A program made the translations under genes and the position numbers. The notes beneath the pieces were generated by a model. That model was not told the origin of the DNA. It worked only from the letters and a program-made list of their open reading frames with translations, and searched no databases. A stretch of 64,000 nt of DNA from Dongia_B soli (GTDB lineage: Bacteria; Pseudomonadota; Alphaproteobacteria; Dongiales; Dongiaceae): assembly GCF_034044715.1 (NCBI RefSeq), contig NZ_JAXCLW010000002.1:992001-1056000 (forward strand). The letters run 5' to 3'. Of this stretch, positions 1 through 9,365 are shown piece after piece (position 1 is the first letter of the stretch; each line of letters starts with the position of its first letter).

Positions 1-813
1 GTGGAACTGGGTGGCATCACCCGGGCCGCCCAGAAGCTCAATCTCACGCAATCCGCCGTCAGCCATAAACTGGCGCGGCTGGAAGAGCGCATCGGCCGGC
101 CGTTGCTGATCAAGGGTTCAGGCGGTCTCGGCCCGACGGCAGATGGCCGGAACCTGCTCTCTTATGCCGACCGGCTGGTCAGCCTGCATGACGAGGCGGC
201 CGAGCATTTCCGGTCTTCCGATCTCGCCGGCCAGGTCCGGCTCGGTTCCACTGAAGACGCAACCGGTAAAAAGTTCGCCGCCGTGCTGGGGCGCTTCAAG
301 CGCCTGCATCCCCAGGTTTCGCTGAGCATCAAGGTGGGCCAGAGCCTGATGCTGCAGCACTGGCTGAAATCCGGCGAGGTCGATCTCGCCATCCTGCAGA
401 CCTTTGAAGACGAGATGGAGGACGGCGACCAGGAATTATGGCGCGAGGATCTCTGCTGGGTACAGGGGGAAGATCATCCGATCCTGCCGGAGCAGAGCAT
501 TCCCTTCGTCTCGTTCGACCAGAACTGCTTCTATCGGCAGGCCGCGCAACGCCGCCTTGCCGAGCAAGGGCGGTCGTTGAATGTCATCCTGGAATGCCCG
601 AGCAGCGAAGGCGTGCGTGCCGGGGTGCGGCACGGCCTTGGCATCGCGTTGCTCGGCCGACGCAACCTGGCACCCGGTATCGTGGAGATTCATGGCGATC
701 TCCCCCGCTTCTCACCGGTCGTGCATGTCCTGCGCGGCCGCAACGAAACGCCGAGCCGGCTGGAAAAGGGGTTGATCGAGGCGGTGGTTGCCGAAATGTG
801 CGACATCAAATAG
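1..813 (+). CDS. LysR-family transcriptional regulator (5' end off window)
   Basis: LysR-type DNA-binding regulator, probably acting on a gene to the left of the window. The visible protein opens inside the winged helix-turn-helix (residues 1-45, with the family pattern ITRAAQKLNLTQSAVSHKL), so the usual first 10-15 residues lie upstream and the GTG at base 1 is not the true start. A substrate-binding domain follows (about residues 75-265). The stop is at 811-813. The ligand cannot be predicted. The family is certain; the start is missing. Confidence 0.9.
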   Translation: MELGGITRAAQKLNLTQSAVSHKLARLEERIGRPLLIKGSGGLGPTADGRNLLSYADRLVSLHDEAAEHFRSSDLAGQVRLGSTEDATGKKFAAVLGRFKRLHPQVSLSIKVGQSLMLQHWLKSGEVDLAILQTFEDEMEDGDQELWREDLCWVQGEDHPILPEQSIPFVSFDQNCFYRQAAQRRLAEQGRSLNVILECPSSEGVRAGVRHGLGIALLGRRNLAPGIVEIHGDLPRFSPVVHVLRGRNETPSRLEKGLIEAVVAEMCDIK

Positions 814-937
814 CGCCGCATATCGTTCAAATTGTGCGCTTCGCTTTTTAAAATGTGACAGATAATCTCGATTAATTCGGGCTTAATTTTCCTGACATAA
901 GCTCGGCACTGCATACGCCGGTATGCAGAACAAGCAG

Positions 938-1095
938 TGCCCTCAGGACGTCGCCGCCAATGTTACCGGCGTCAGCGAAGCCGCCCGCGAAACCGATGCG
1001 GCCTCATCACAGAGGCTGAGCGCCGCAAGATCCTCTCCAAGCAGGCAGAAGTATTGAAGGCCGATGTCACGACCTTCCTGCGCGTATCCGCAGCG
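938..1095 (+). pseudogene. Frameshifted C-terminal scrap of a methyl-accepting chemotaxis protein
   Basis: Two reading frames joined by a shift near 1028 recreate the extreme C-terminus of a chemotaxis receptor. The first frame (from 941) reads QDVAANVTGVSEAARETDAA and the next (from 1030) reads LSKQAEVLKADVTTFLRV. This matches the coiled-coil tail of MCP signalling domains (pattern ..ANITGVS.AA.ETG.AA..VL.AA..LS.Q...L...V..FL). No signalling tip, HAMP or sensor domain is present, so this is a relic of at most about 55 codons. It lies between the stops of the LysR gene and the leftward YmdB-like gene. Confidence 0.65.
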
Positions 1096-1108
1096 CGTGA
1101 TGACGCGA

Positions 1109-1951
1109 TCAGGCGGTGGCCAGCTTGGCTGCCGCCTGGACTTGCGGCATGGTCTGGCTGAGGCGGCCGCCGACCCGAACCGGCTCGACGCGTTTGGCGA
1201 GACCGGTGCGATCGTCGGTTTCGACGAAGATGCCGCAAAGCGTGCCGGGGCCGGTCGCAGCGGAAAGCCGTTCGGTCGGCAGCTTCTTGGTAAAGCGGGC
1301 GATCGGCGTCGTCTTTTCCATGCCGATGACCGAGTCATAGTCGCCGCACATGCCGGCATCCGATTGGTAGGCGGATCCCTTGGGCAGGATCTGGTGGTCG
1401 GCAGTTGGCACATGGGTATGGGTGCCGACGGTCAGGCTGACCCGGCCATCGACCAGATGGCCCATCGCCATCTTCTCGCTGGTCGCTTCGCCGTGGAAGT
1501 CCAGGACGATGGCGTCGGCATTGCCGCCCAAGCGATAGGTCGAGAGCAATTCTTCGATCTGGTGGAATGGATCATCGAGCGGGTCCATGAACAGGCGCCC
1601 CATCAGATTGATGACGACGACCTTCTTACCGCGCTGGGTCTGATACTGCGCCGCCCCCTTGCCCGGCGTGCCCTCGGGAAAGTTGGCCGGACGCAGCAGC
1701 TTCGGATCGCCGGCGATAAAGGCCATCGTCTCCTTCTGATCCCAGACATGATTGCCGGTGGTGATGCAATCGACCCCAGCCTGATAGAGCTCCTGGCAAA
1801 TCTTCTGGGTAATGCCGAAGCCGCCGGCCGCGTTCTCGCCATTGGCGATGACGAAATCCAGCGCCAAGTCGCGGCGCAGCCCCGGCAGGCGCTCCACCAC
1901 CACATCTCTGCCGGCCCGGCCGACCAAATCACCACAAAACAATAAATTCAT
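1109..1951 (-). CDS. YmdB-family metallophosphoesterase
   Basis: 280-residue protein of the TIGR00282/YmdB calcineurin-like phosphoesterase family; characterised members hydrolyse 2',3'-cyclic nucleotides and act as cytoplasmic phosphodiesterases. Metal-binding motifs are visible: the N-terminal GDLVG (residues 7-11), the GEN near residue 38, the TGNHVWD block near residues 65-71 and the VGTHTHVPTAD block near residue 180. Length is normal for the family. It follows the 5-formyl-THF cyclo-ligase gene by 19 bases in the same direction, a neighbourhood often kept in alphaproteobacteria, so the two are probably cotranscribed. Confidence 0.9.
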   Translation of the reverse strand: MNLLFCGDLVGRAGRDVVVERLPGLRRDLALDFVIANGENAAGGFGITQKICQELYQAGVDCITTGNHVWDQKETMAFIAGDPKLLRPANFPEGTPGKGAAQYQTQRGKKVVVINLMGRLFMDPLDDPFHQIEELLSTYRLGGNADAIVLDFHGEATSEKMAMGHLVDGRVSLTVGTHTHVPTADHQILPKGSAYQSDAGMCGDYDSVIGMEKTTPIARFTKKLPTERLSAATGPGTLCGIFVETDDRTGLAKRVEPVRVGGRLSQTMPQVQAAAKLATA

Positions 1952-1970
1952 CGATCTGGTCTTTACTGCT

Positions 1971-2570
1971 CTAGCTAAACTTGAAGACGGATCGCTCGGT
2001 CACGATCCAGTCCAAAGGCTGATCATAAGGCCCGCGCGGCACATCGGGAACCTCTTGTGCCGCATAGGCGACCCCCACTGCGAGAGGCAGCCGATGTCCA
2101 TTGAGCTGGGCGCGGTGACGCAGCTTATCCAAGGTCCGGTCGTAAAAGCCCCCGCCATAACCCAGGCGGTAGCCGTTAGGATCGAAAGCCAGCAGTGGCA
2201 CCAGCAGGACCTCCGGAATGACTTCCGGCGCATGATCCGGCGGTGTCATCACCTTGAACTTGCCCTCCACCATATCATCGTGGTCCCGCCATTCGCGGAA
2301 AACCAGCGGTTCGCCGCGCTTGACGACGATCGGCAGGCCAATCCGATGCCCGAAACTGCGTAGCTTTTGAAGCAAGGGCCGCACATCCAGCTCGCCCTCC
2401 AATGGCCAATAACCGGAAACGGCCAGTCCCGGCGAGATCGCGATGGCATGCATGAATTGCTCGGCCAAGTCATGGCCGGCTTCCGGGTTCAGGGCGAAGG
2501 CCCATTCGCGGCGTTTCGACGCGACGTCGCGCAAGGCCGATTTCAGGTCGGTAATTTCCTGGCTTTCCAT
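1971..2570 (-). CDS. ygfA: 5-formyltetrahydrofolate cyclo-ligase
   Basis: 199-residue enzyme of folate metabolism that converts 5-formyl-THF to 5,10-methenyl-THF using ATP. The diagnostic C-terminal signature GYRLGYGGGFYDRTL (about residues 135-149) is intact, and the N-terminal part carries a short basic helix (ASKRREW) typical of the family. It is upstream of the YmdB-like gene on the same strand. In many proteobacteria this gene follows zapA and the 6S RNA; here a MarR-GNAT gene and a HerA-like ATPase gene lie between. Confidence 0.92.
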   Translation of the reverse strand: MESQEITDLKSALRDVASKRREWAFALNPEAGHDLAEQFMHAIAISPGLAVSGYWPLEGELDVRPLLQKLRSFGHRIGLPIVVKRGEPLVFREWRDHDDMVEGKFKVMTPPDHAPEVIPEVLLVPLLAFDPNGYRLGYGGGFYDRTLDKLRHRAQLNGHRLPLAVGVAYAAQEVPDVPRGPYDQPLDWIVTERSVFKFS

Positions 2571-2666
2571 GGGCTTGGTCCAGAATATTCGAATCCGGGA
2601 AGATCAGGGCAGAGAAGCCCAGGGCGGCCGCAAGGGCACGTCCAAGAACGACATCGACGGGTGAGA

Positions 2667-3605
2667 TCAAGCCGAGAATACCAGCTCCCAGTTCTGCCCG
2701 ACAAGGTCATGACCAAAGCTATGATGCCGCTCCTGGTTCACGAGATGGAAGCCCGCCTCTTCATAAAGATGGCGAGCTGCATCCAATATATCATTGGTCC
2801 ACAAACTGACTTTTCGGTAGCGGCACTGCCGCGCGAAGTCCAGACATTCACGGATCAGGCGGCGGCCGATGCCGAGCCCCCGCGCCTTCGGCTCCACGTA
2901 AAGCAATCGTAGCTTGGCGACCTCATCGCTTTCGCGGACCAGGAGAATAGACCCCACCACTTCGCCGTCCCGCTCGGCGATCCAGCAGCGCTCGCGTTTG
3001 GGGTTGAAGTTCTGGATGAACTTGGCGGTGATTTCGGCAATCAGTGCCTCGAATTCTTCATCCCAGCCATATTCCTCAGCATAGAGCACTGCCTGGCGAT
3101 GCACGATCCAGCCCATGTCACCCGGCCGGTGGGGCCGCAAAAGGTACGAAACTGGCACATCCTTGGGCCGGTCCGACAGCAAGGCGGTGATCGTGCTCAT
3201 CGCGGCGATGAGCCGGCGCTGCTCGCCGACCGGCAACCGGGCCAGCAGATCGCCGACCTCGCCACGCGACCCTTCATCCAGCGGGGCAAAGCTCTCGCGG
3301 CCCGCAGAGGTCAGCAGCAACAGGCTCTGACGGGCATCGTCAGGGCTCGGCTGCCGCTCGACCAACCCCTCCTGTTCGAATTTGCGCAGGATACGACTGA
3401 GATAACCGGGATCCAGGCCCAATTCCCGCCCCAGCTCCGTGGCCGTTGGCTGTGGTCGGTTGGCCAATTCATAGAGCACCCGGCTCTCGGTCAGGGAGAA
3501 AGGCGATTTGAGCAAACCTTCCTGCAACAGGCCGATCTGCTTCGTATAGAAGCGATTGAAGCGGCGAATGGCCGCGATCCGCTGGTCAAAATCCAATTCA
3601 GACAT
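2667..3605 (-). CDS. MarR family regulator fused to a GNAT acetyltransferase
   Basis: 312-residue two-domain protein. Residues 1-145 are a MarR winged helix (ELGRELGLDPGYLSRILRKF as the recognition region). Residues 155-312 are a GNAT N-acetyltransferase with the acetyl-CoA motif (Q/R)xxGxG/A seen as RGLGIGRRL near residue 243. This fusion is common in bacteria; for most members the acetylated substrate is unknown. It is leftward and separated by 96 bases from the cyclo-ligase gene, and 49 bases lie between its start and the stop of the HerA-like gene upstream. Confidence 0.88.
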   Translation of the reverse strand: MSELDFDQRIAAIRRFNRFYTKQIGLLQEGLLKSPFSLTESRVLYELANRPQPTATELGRELGLDPGYLSRILRKFEQEGLVERQPSPDDARQSLLLLTSAGRESFAPLDEGSRGEVGDLLARLPVGEQRRLIAAMSTITALLSDRPKDVPVSYLLRPHRPGDMGWIVHRQAVLYAEEYGWDEEFEALIAEITAKFIQNFNPKRERCWIAERDGEVVGSILLVRESDEVAKLRLLYVEPKARGLGIGRRLIRECLDFARQCRYRKVSLWTNDILDAARHLYEEAGFHLVNQERHHSFGHDLVGQNWELVFSA

Positions 3606-3654
3606 GGCGATCTCCTCCCCTGGAAAAGATCAACCATTTAATTGACTAAGTCAA

Positions 3655-5181
3655 CTATCTCTCACCAAGGATGGAACCGAGGATCCCTCGGATCACCGCC
3701 CGCCCGATCGACCCACCGACAGTCGCTACCGCGCCCGAGCCGCCGAGGCTCTTGGCCACGCTGCGGCCGATCTGGGTGCCGAGAGAACTGCCGGTGCTGC
3801 GCGCGACACTTTTGAAGACCGATTCACCGAAATTGTCGCGAGACCGGCCCCGGCTCGCCGTCTTTTCGGCTTTTGGCTGCTCGCCGCCGGCCTGGCGTTC
3901 GGCCGCGCGGGCCGTCAGCTTTTCATAGGCCGACTCCCGATCGACGGTGGTGGCGTATTTGAGCGCCAGCCCGCCGGCGGCAATCGCGGCTTTGCGCTCC
4001 TCGGGCGTGATCGGTCCCATGCGCGAGACCGGCGGATAAATGAAGGCGCGCTCGACCACTTCCGGGATGCCCTTCTCGTCCAGCACTGACACTAGCGCTT
4101 CGCCGACACCCAATTCCTGCAGGGCACGGACAACATCGAAGCCCTTATCCGAACGGAAGGTATCGGCACAGGCCTTTAGCGCTTTCTGGTCACGCGGCGT
4201 GAAAGCGCGCAAGGCGTGCTGTATGCGATGCCCCAGCTGGCCCAGCACGCGGTCGGGCACATCGATCGGGTTTTGCGTGACGAAATAGACACCAACGCCT
4301 TTCGAGCGGATCAGCCGGACGACCTGCTCCACCTTCTCGGTCAGGGCCTTCGGCGCATCGTCGAACAGCAGATGGGCCTCATCGAAAAAGAACACGAGGC
4401 GCGGCTTTTCCGGATCGCCGACCTCCGGCAGGGCTTCGAACAGCTCCGACAGCATCCACAGCAGGAAAGTGGCATAAAGTCGCGGCGACTGGATCAGCTT
4501 GTCGGCCGCCAGGATATTGACGACACCGCGGCCATCCGAGGTGGTGCGTAGAAAATCGTGCAAATCCAGCGCCGGCTCGCCGAAGAAATCCTCGCCGCCC
4601 TGCTGTTCCAAAACCAGCAACTGCCGCTGGATGGCGCCGACCGAGGCCTTCGAGACATTGCCATAGGTGCCGCTGAACTGCGCGGCGTTCTCCGCCATGA
4701 AGGCAAGCAACGCCTGCAGGTCCTTGAGATCCAGCAGCAGCAGGCCTTCCTCATCCGCCGCCTTGAAAGCGATATTGAGGACCCCTTCCTGAGTTTCGTT
4801 CAGCTGCAAGAGCCGCGAAAGCAGCAGCGGCCCCATTTCGGCGATGGCGGTGCGGATCGGATAGCCTTGCTGGCCATAGAGATCCCAAAAGACGGTCGGG
4901 CAAGGGGCGAAAGCCAGCTCGCAAAGGCCAAGCTGCTTGGCGCGGTCGGCCAGTTTGGGATCGGGTGTTCCCGGCTGGGCGAGACCGGCAAGATCGCCTT
5001 TGACATCGGCCACGAAGACCGGCACCCCGGCGCGGGAGAAGCCTTCGGCGAGGACTTTCAGGGAGACCGTTTTGCCGGTACCGGTCGCGCCGGCGATCAG
5101 GCCGTGGCGATTGCCCAGGCCCAGGAGCAAGCGATGCGGATGCTCGCCCTTTGCAAATTCGATTGCCGGGAAATCCCCCAT
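3655..5181 (-). CDS. HerA-like ATPase (DUF853 / YjgR type)
   Basis: 508-residue P-loop ATPase of the DUF853 helicase-like family, function not established. A Walker A motif GATGTGKT lies near residues 32-39 and a Walker B-like FFFDEAHLLFD near residue 270. The C-terminus is glycine and alanine rich and could be membrane-associating. Family length is about 500, so the gene looks complete. It lies between the 6S RNA and the MarR-GNAT gene and is probably read from the zapA side. Confidence 0.85.
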   Translation of the reverse strand: MGDFPAIEFAKGEHPHRLLLGLGNRHGLIAGATGTGKTVSLKVLAEGFSRAGVPVFVADVKGDLAGLAQPGTPDPKLADRAKQLGLCELAFAPCPTVFWDLYGQQGYPIRTAIAEMGPLLLSRLLQLNETQEGVLNIAFKAADEEGLLLLDLKDLQALLAFMAENAAQFSGTYGNVSKASVGAIQRQLLVLEQQGGEDFFGEPALDLHDFLRTTSDGRGVVNILAADKLIQSPRLYATFLLWMLSELFEALPEVGDPEKPRLVFFFDEAHLLFDDAPKALTEKVEQVVRLIRSKGVGVYFVTQNPIDVPDRVLGQLGHRIQHALRAFTPRDQKALKACADTFRSDKGFDVVRALQELGVGEALVSVLDEKGIPEVVERAFIYPPVSRMGPITPEERKAAIAAGGLALKYATTVDRESAYEKLTARAAERQAGGEQPKAEKTASRGRSRDNFGESVFKSVARSTGSSLGTQIGRSVAKSLGGSGAVATVGGSIGRAVIRGILGSILGER

Positions 5182-5224
5182 GATCGTCTTCCTTCTTCCA
5201 ACGAAACCCGCGGAAAGATGGAAG

Positions 5225-5390
5225 GTGGGCGGCGCCGCCTGGGCCGGTGGCTCAGAGATCCTCTGTGGCCTGCTAAAGCAGGTGGGCGCCGTTTACCGAG
5301 ACCACGGTCCCGGCAGGGACAGCTCCCTAGAGGTCCTTATTGGCCCCAGGGATTGCTATGGCCGATCGCACCCTGCAGCTCTCCGCCCGA
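5225..5390 (-). ncRNA. ssrS: 6S RNA (SsrS)
   Basis: Minus-strand transcript starting about 8 bases after the zapA stop. The leftward strand contains the alphaproteobacterial 6S core: GGGAGCTGTCCCTGCCGGGA, then a downstream arm GTAAACGGCGCCCACCTG and a small hairpin CCTGCTTTAGCAGG. Complementary ends (GGGCGG near 5388 and CCGCCC near 5228) can close the long hairpin. Position next to zapA is the standard place for this RNA, which binds sigma-70 RNA polymerase in stationary phase. Ends are approximate, from the closing stem only. Confidence 0.85.
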
Positions 5391-5397
5391 GATAGAT

Positions 5398-5718
5398 TTA
5401 AGCTGCCTCGAGCCGCGCGGCAATAGCTTCAATTTGCGCAGCGAGATTTTCCAACACATCGACCATCGCTGCCTCGCGCTCGGTCGGGCCGACCGCCTGG
5501 AGTTCGACCACCTCGCGTTCGCGCTGCTCCAGCTCATCCGCCAGCAGCAGGGACGTCACCGCAAACAGCAGGTTTTCCTGGACCGATCCTAAGGACTTCG
5601 CCAGGCCTTCCATGCGCTCGCGTAAGCGCCCGGCCACTTCCTGGACCCGCGCCTCTTCGCCGGGGCCACAGGCCACGTCGTAATTGCGTCCGTTGAGGAA
5701 GACCGTCACTGTTGGCAT
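5398..5718 (-). CDS. zapA: Cell division protein ZapA
   Basis: 106-residue protein with the ZapA opening MPTVTVFLNGRNYDVACGPGEE and a C-terminal coiled coil (about residues 40-105). ZapA bundles FtsZ protofilaments at the division ring in the cytoplasm. The gene is leftward; its stop is followed within ten bases by the 6S RNA and its start lies 34 bases from the upstream DUF4164 gene, so both genes and the RNA may share transcription. Confidence 0.93.
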   Translation of the reverse strand: MPTVTVFLNGRNYDVACGPGEEARVQEVAGRLRERMEGLAKSLGSVQENLLFAVTSLLLADELEQREREVVELQAVGPTEREAAMVDVLENLAAQIEAIAARLEAA

Positions 5719-5752
5719 GGTTGGCCTCTAATATCCCGCTGCGCTGAAACGC

Positions 5753-5983
5753 TTACTGGCTGTCTTTGGTGACGTCGTGCAGTCGGCCGATCACATTATC
5801 GAGACGATCGGAGACCATGCGCGCTTCCTGCTGCAACAAGGCATAGGTCTGGCGCAGGACCGCCAGTTCATCGGAGAGCACATCCCGGTCTTGAACGCCC
5901 CGCTGCACGCTTTCTTCCACAGCCGCGTCCAGCCGCGCCATGGCAGCATCCAGTCGACTGATCGCCATTTCCAGTTTTGACAT
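5753..5983 (-). CDS. DUF4164 family small coiled-coil protein
   Basis: 76-residue, wholly helical protein (MSKLEMAISRLDAAMARLDAAVEES...). Heptad repeats run through nearly the whole length. The start at 5983 is preceded by an AAGGCAAGG ribosome-binding stretch; an in-frame extension upstream to 6121 has no good ribosome-binding site and non-family sequence. DUF4164 proteins sit beside zapA in many alphaproteobacteria. Function is unknown; the pairing suggests an accessory role in division. Confidence 0.8.
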   Translation of the reverse strand: MSKLEMAISRLDAAMARLDAAVEESVQRGVQDRDVLSDELAVLRQTYALLQQEARMVSDRLDNVIGRLHDVTKDSQ

Positions 5984-6304
5984 GCCTTGCCTTTTTGTTC
6001 CCCGCCCGGCCTGCCCGTTGAAGCTTATTCGACGCGGATTGCCGATTGCGGCATGCAGAGCGAGTCCAAGATTAAAGCGGGAGTGCAGCGTCGCGTCAAC
6101 AAGGGCACGCATCCGCTTCAAAACACACTAAATTTACAAGCCCCTTTCGACGTATTCCGGTCCTATCCGGCGTTATCTCCGCATTAGGCGATAACTGGGG
6201 ATAATATGGGGTGATATGACGGATTCGGTGGTTGACCAAAGCGGGGGCAGGCGGCATGTTCCGCACCGAATTGACAATGCTGCCTGCAATTTCAAGGACT
6301 CGCA
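5984..6304. other. Divergent promoter region, DUF4164-zapA / tkt
   Basis: 320 bases without a convincing gene between leftward DUF4164 and rightward transketolase. It must hold promoters for both directions. The right part (6170-6215) contains an imperfect inverted repeat (TTATC ... GATAA) and an AT-rich TGGGGATAATATGGGG stretch that could be a -10 region. I cannot identify a specific regulator. Confidence 0.4.
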
Positions 6305-8302
6305 ATGGACGCTGCCGACAAAGCCAGCTCGCCCCGGACTGTAACCCCGCGCGATATGGCCAATGCCATCCGTGCTTTGAGCATGGATGCCGTCGAGAAG
6401 GCCAATTCCGGCCATCCGGGCATGCCGATGGGCATGGCCGATGTCGCCACGGTGCTTTTCACCCAGTTTCTGAAATTCGACCCCAAGCACCCGAAGTGGC
6501 CGGATCGCGACCGCTTCATCCTCTCGGCCGGCCACGGCTCCATGCTGCTTTATTCGCTGCTGCATCTGACCGGCTATGCCGATATGACGCTGGATGAGCT
6601 GAAGAACTTCCGGCAATGGGGCAGCAAGACCGCCGGCCATCCGGAATACGGTCATGCCACCGGCATCGAAACCACAACCGGCCCGCTGGGCCAGGGCATC
6701 GCCAATTCGGTGGGTTTCGCCCTCGCCGAACGCATCCTGAATGCCCGTTTCGGCAACGATCTGGTCAATCATTACACTTATGTCATCGCCGGCGACGGCT
6801 GCCTGATGGAAGGCATCAGCCAGGAAGCGATCTCGCTGGCCGGCCATCTGAAGCTCAGCAAGCTGATCGTTCTGTGGGACGATAACAGCATCACCATCGA
6901 TGGCTCGACCGATCTTTCGACCTCGGACGACCATATCGCCCGCTTCAAGGCCAGCGGCTGGGCCACCGACAAGGTCGATGGCCACAATCCCGAGGCCGTT
7001 GCCAAGGCGATCGCGGCCGCCCAGAAGAATGACCGCCCCACCCTGATCGCCTGCAAGACGATCATCGGCTATGGCGCGCCGAATAAACAGGGCACCGCCG
7101 CCACCCATGGCGCGGCGCTCGGCAAAGACGAAGTGGCCGCCACCCGGCAAGCGCTGGGTTGGAACCATGAGCCCTTCGTGATCCCGGCCGAGATCCAGGA
7201 TGCCTGGCGTCAGGCTGGCGCCCGGGGTGCCGCCGATTTTGCCGCCTGGACCAAGCGCCACGACGCCGACAAGAATCATGCGGAATTCGACCGCGTGATG
7301 GCGGGCGACTTGCCGGCGAATTTCGCCGAGACGGTCAGCAAGCTGAAGAGCGCGATCGCTGCCGAAGCGCCGAAGATCGCCACCCGCGTTTCGTCCCAGC
7401 GTGTGATCGAGGCCCTGGTGCCGGTGATGCCGGAACTCGTCGGCGGTTCGGCCGATCTCACCGGCTCCAACAACACCAAGGCCAAGACCGCGGCGCCGGT
7501 GAAGCCCGGCAATTATGCCGGCAACTACGTCTATTACGGCATCCGCGAACATGGCATGGCGGCGGCGATGAACGGCCTCGCCTTGCATGGCGGCGTGATC
7601 CCCTTCGGCGGCACCTTCCTGGTCTTCACCGATTATTGCCGGCCGGCGATCCGCCTTTCGGCCCTGATGCATCAGCGCGTGATCTATGTGATGACGCATG
7701 ATTCCATTGGCCTTGGCGAAGACGGCCCGACGCACCAGCCGGTGGAGCACCTGGCCGCCTTGCGCGCCATTCCGAATCTGCTGGTCTTCCGTCCCTGCGA
7801 CACGATGGAAACGGCGGAATGCTGGGCATTGGCACTGAGCACCAAGGATCAGCCTTCGGTCCTGGCCTTGACCCGCCAGAACCTGCCGCTGCTGCGGGCC
7901 GATGCCGCCGTCGCCAATCACTGCGCCCGTGGCGGCTATGTGATCCGGCCGGCAGAAGGCGCGCGCAAGGTGACGCTGATCGCCAGCGGCTCCGAGGTGG
8001 AAATCGCCGTCGCCGCCCGCGAGAAGCTGCAGGCGGAAGGCATCGGCACGACTGTCGTCTCACTGCCCTGCTGGGAACTCTTCGATCAGCAGCCGGAAAG
8101 CTATCGCAAGGATGTGCTCGGTGACGGCGTTCGCGTCGCCATCGAAGCCGCCGGCGGTTTCGGCTGGGAGAAGTATCTCGGCGAAAAGGGCGTCTTCGTC
8201 GGCATGAAGAGCTTCGGCGCTTCTGCTCCCGCCCCCGAACTTTACAAGCAATTCGGCATCACCGCCGAAGCCGCGGTCGCGGCGGCCAAGTCCCGTCTCT
8301 AA
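6305..8302 (+). CDS. tkt: Transketolase
   Basis: 665-residue thiamine-diphosphate enzyme of the pentose phosphate and Calvin pathways. The N-terminal cofactor domain has the HPGMPMGMAD entry motif and the ThDP motif GDGCLMEG (about residues 160-167); the central pyrimidine domain contains the catalytic-Glu region IREHGMAAAMNG (about residues 410-421); a C-terminal domain follows. Length is standard. The gap gene starts 49 bases downstream, suggesting one operon for central carbon metabolism. Confidence 0.97.
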   Translation: MDAADKASSPRTVTPRDMANAIRALSMDAVEKANSGHPGMPMGMADVATVLFTQFLKFDPKHPKWPDRDRFILSAGHGSMLLYSLLHLTGYADMTLDELKNFRQWGSKTAGHPEYGHATGIETTTGPLGQGIANSVGFALAERILNARFGNDLVNHYTYVIAGDGCLMEGISQEAISLAGHLKLSKLIVLWDDNSITIDGSTDLSTSDDHIARFKASGWATDKVDGHNPEAVAKAIAAAQKNDRPTLIACKTIIGYGAPNKQGTAATHGAALGKDEVAATRQALGWNHEPFVIPAEIQDAWRQAGARGAADFAAWTKRHDADKNHAEFDRVMAGDLPANFAETVSKLKSAIAAEAPKIATRVSSQRVIEALVPVMPELVGGSADLTGSNNTKAKTAAPVKPGNYAGNYVYYGIREHGMAAAMNGLALHGGVIPFGGTFLVFTDYCRPAIRLSALMHQRVIYVMTHDSIGLGEDGPTHQPVEHLAALRAIPNLLVFRPCDTMETAECWALALSTKDQPSVLALTRQNLPLLRADAAVANHCARGGYVIRPAEGARKVTLIASGSEVEIAVAAREKLQAEGIGTTVVSLPCWELFDQQPESYRKDVLGDGVRVAIEAAGGFGWEKYLGEKGVFVGMKSFGASAPAPELYKQFGITAEAAVAAAKSRL

Positions 8303-8351
8303 GGGATTGCGGCTCGGACAACTCGCGCGAAAAAGAGAGAGGAAAGAAAAA

Positions 8352-9359
8352 ATGGCAGTGAAGGTTGCGATCAACGGCTTCGGACGTATTGGTCGTCTGG
8401 TTCTGCGCGGCATCATGGAAAGCGGCCGCAAGGATGTGCAGGTCGTGGCGATCAACGATCTCGGTCCGGTCGAGACCAACGCTCATCTCTTCCGTTACGA
8501 CACCATTCACGGTGCCTATAATGGCAAGGTGAAGACCAAGGACAATGCCATGGATGTCGGCCAGGGCTGGATCAGCGTCAGCGCCGAGCGCGAACCGTCC
8601 AAGCTGCCCTGGGAAAAGCACGGCATCGACATCGTCATGGAATGCACCGGCCTCTTCACCGATAAGGAAAAGGCTGGGAAACACCTCGAAGCGGGCGCCA
8701 AGAAGGTGCTGATCTCCGCCCCGGCCAGCAATGCCGACCTGACCGTCGTCTACGGCATCAACCATGCGAAGCTGAAGAAGACGCATAAGATCGTTTCCAA
8801 CGCCTCCTGCACCACCAACTGCCTCGCCCCCGTCGCGGCGGTGCTGCACAAGGCGATCGGCATCGAGCACGGCTTCATGACGACGATCCATTCCTATACC
8901 GGCGACCAGCCGACGCTGGACACGATGCACAAGGATCTGTATCGCGCCCGCGCCGCCGCCTTGAATATGATCCCGACCACCACCGGCGCCGCCAAGGCCG
9001 TCGGCCTGGTGCTCCCCGAGCTGGCCGGCAAGCTGGACGGCACCTCGATCCGCGTCCCGACCCCGAATGTCTCGGTGGTCGACTTCAAGTTCGTGGCCAA
9101 GAAGGCGACGACCAAGGACAAGGTCAATGCCGCGATCATCAAGGCGGCCGAAGGTCCGCTGAAGGGTATTCTCGGTATCAATGATCAGCCGCTGGTCTCC
9201 AGCGACTTCAATCACAACCCGCACAGCTCGACCTTCGACCTGTCCCAGACCCAGGTGATCGACGGCACCTTCGTGCGCGTCCTCTCCTGGTACGACAATG
9301 AATGGGGGTTCTCCAACCGCATGAGCGACACCGCGGTCGCCATGGCGAAGTTGGGCTAA
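8352..9359 (+). CDS. gap: Glyceraldehyde-3-phosphate dehydrogenase, type I
   Basis: 335-residue NAD(P)-dependent enzyme. The Rossmann start VAINGFGRIGRLVLRG and the active site SNASCTTNCLAP (catalytic Cys near residue 154) are intact. The ATG at 8352 follows an AGAGAGGAAAG ribosome-binding region; an in-frame start at 8307 would add 15 basic residues not usual in the family. It follows tkt. The usual next gene, pgk, is not here: a leftward beta-lactamase gene ends 6 bases downstream. Confidence 0.97.
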   Translation: MAVKVAINGFGRIGRLVLRGIMESGRKDVQVVAINDLGPVETNAHLFRYDTIHGAYNGKVKTKDNAMDVGQGWISVSAEREPSKLPWEKHGIDIVMECTGLFTDKEKAGKHLEAGAKKVLISAPASNADLTVVYGINHAKLKKTHKIVSNASCTTNCLAPVAAVLHKAIGIEHGFMTTIHSYTGDQPTLDTMHKDLYRARAAALNMIPTTTGAAKAVGLVLPELAGKLDGTSIRVPTPNVSVVDFKFVAKKATTKDKVNAAIIKAAEGPLKGILGINDQPLVSSDFNHNPHSSTFDLSQTQVIDGTFVRVLSWYDNEWGFSNRMSDTAVAMAKLG

Positions 9360-9365
9360 TACCTC

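Noticed and set aside
1064..1945. 293-codon frame antisense to the YmdB-like gene
   Set aside because: YmdB-like protein on the minus strand has intact metal motifs; the other frame has none.
6173..7921. 582-codon open frame antisense to transketolase
   Set aside because: The plus strand is an unmistakable transketolase; the antisense frame is His/Gln/Arg/Gly-rich low-quality sequence opened by GC-rich codon bias.
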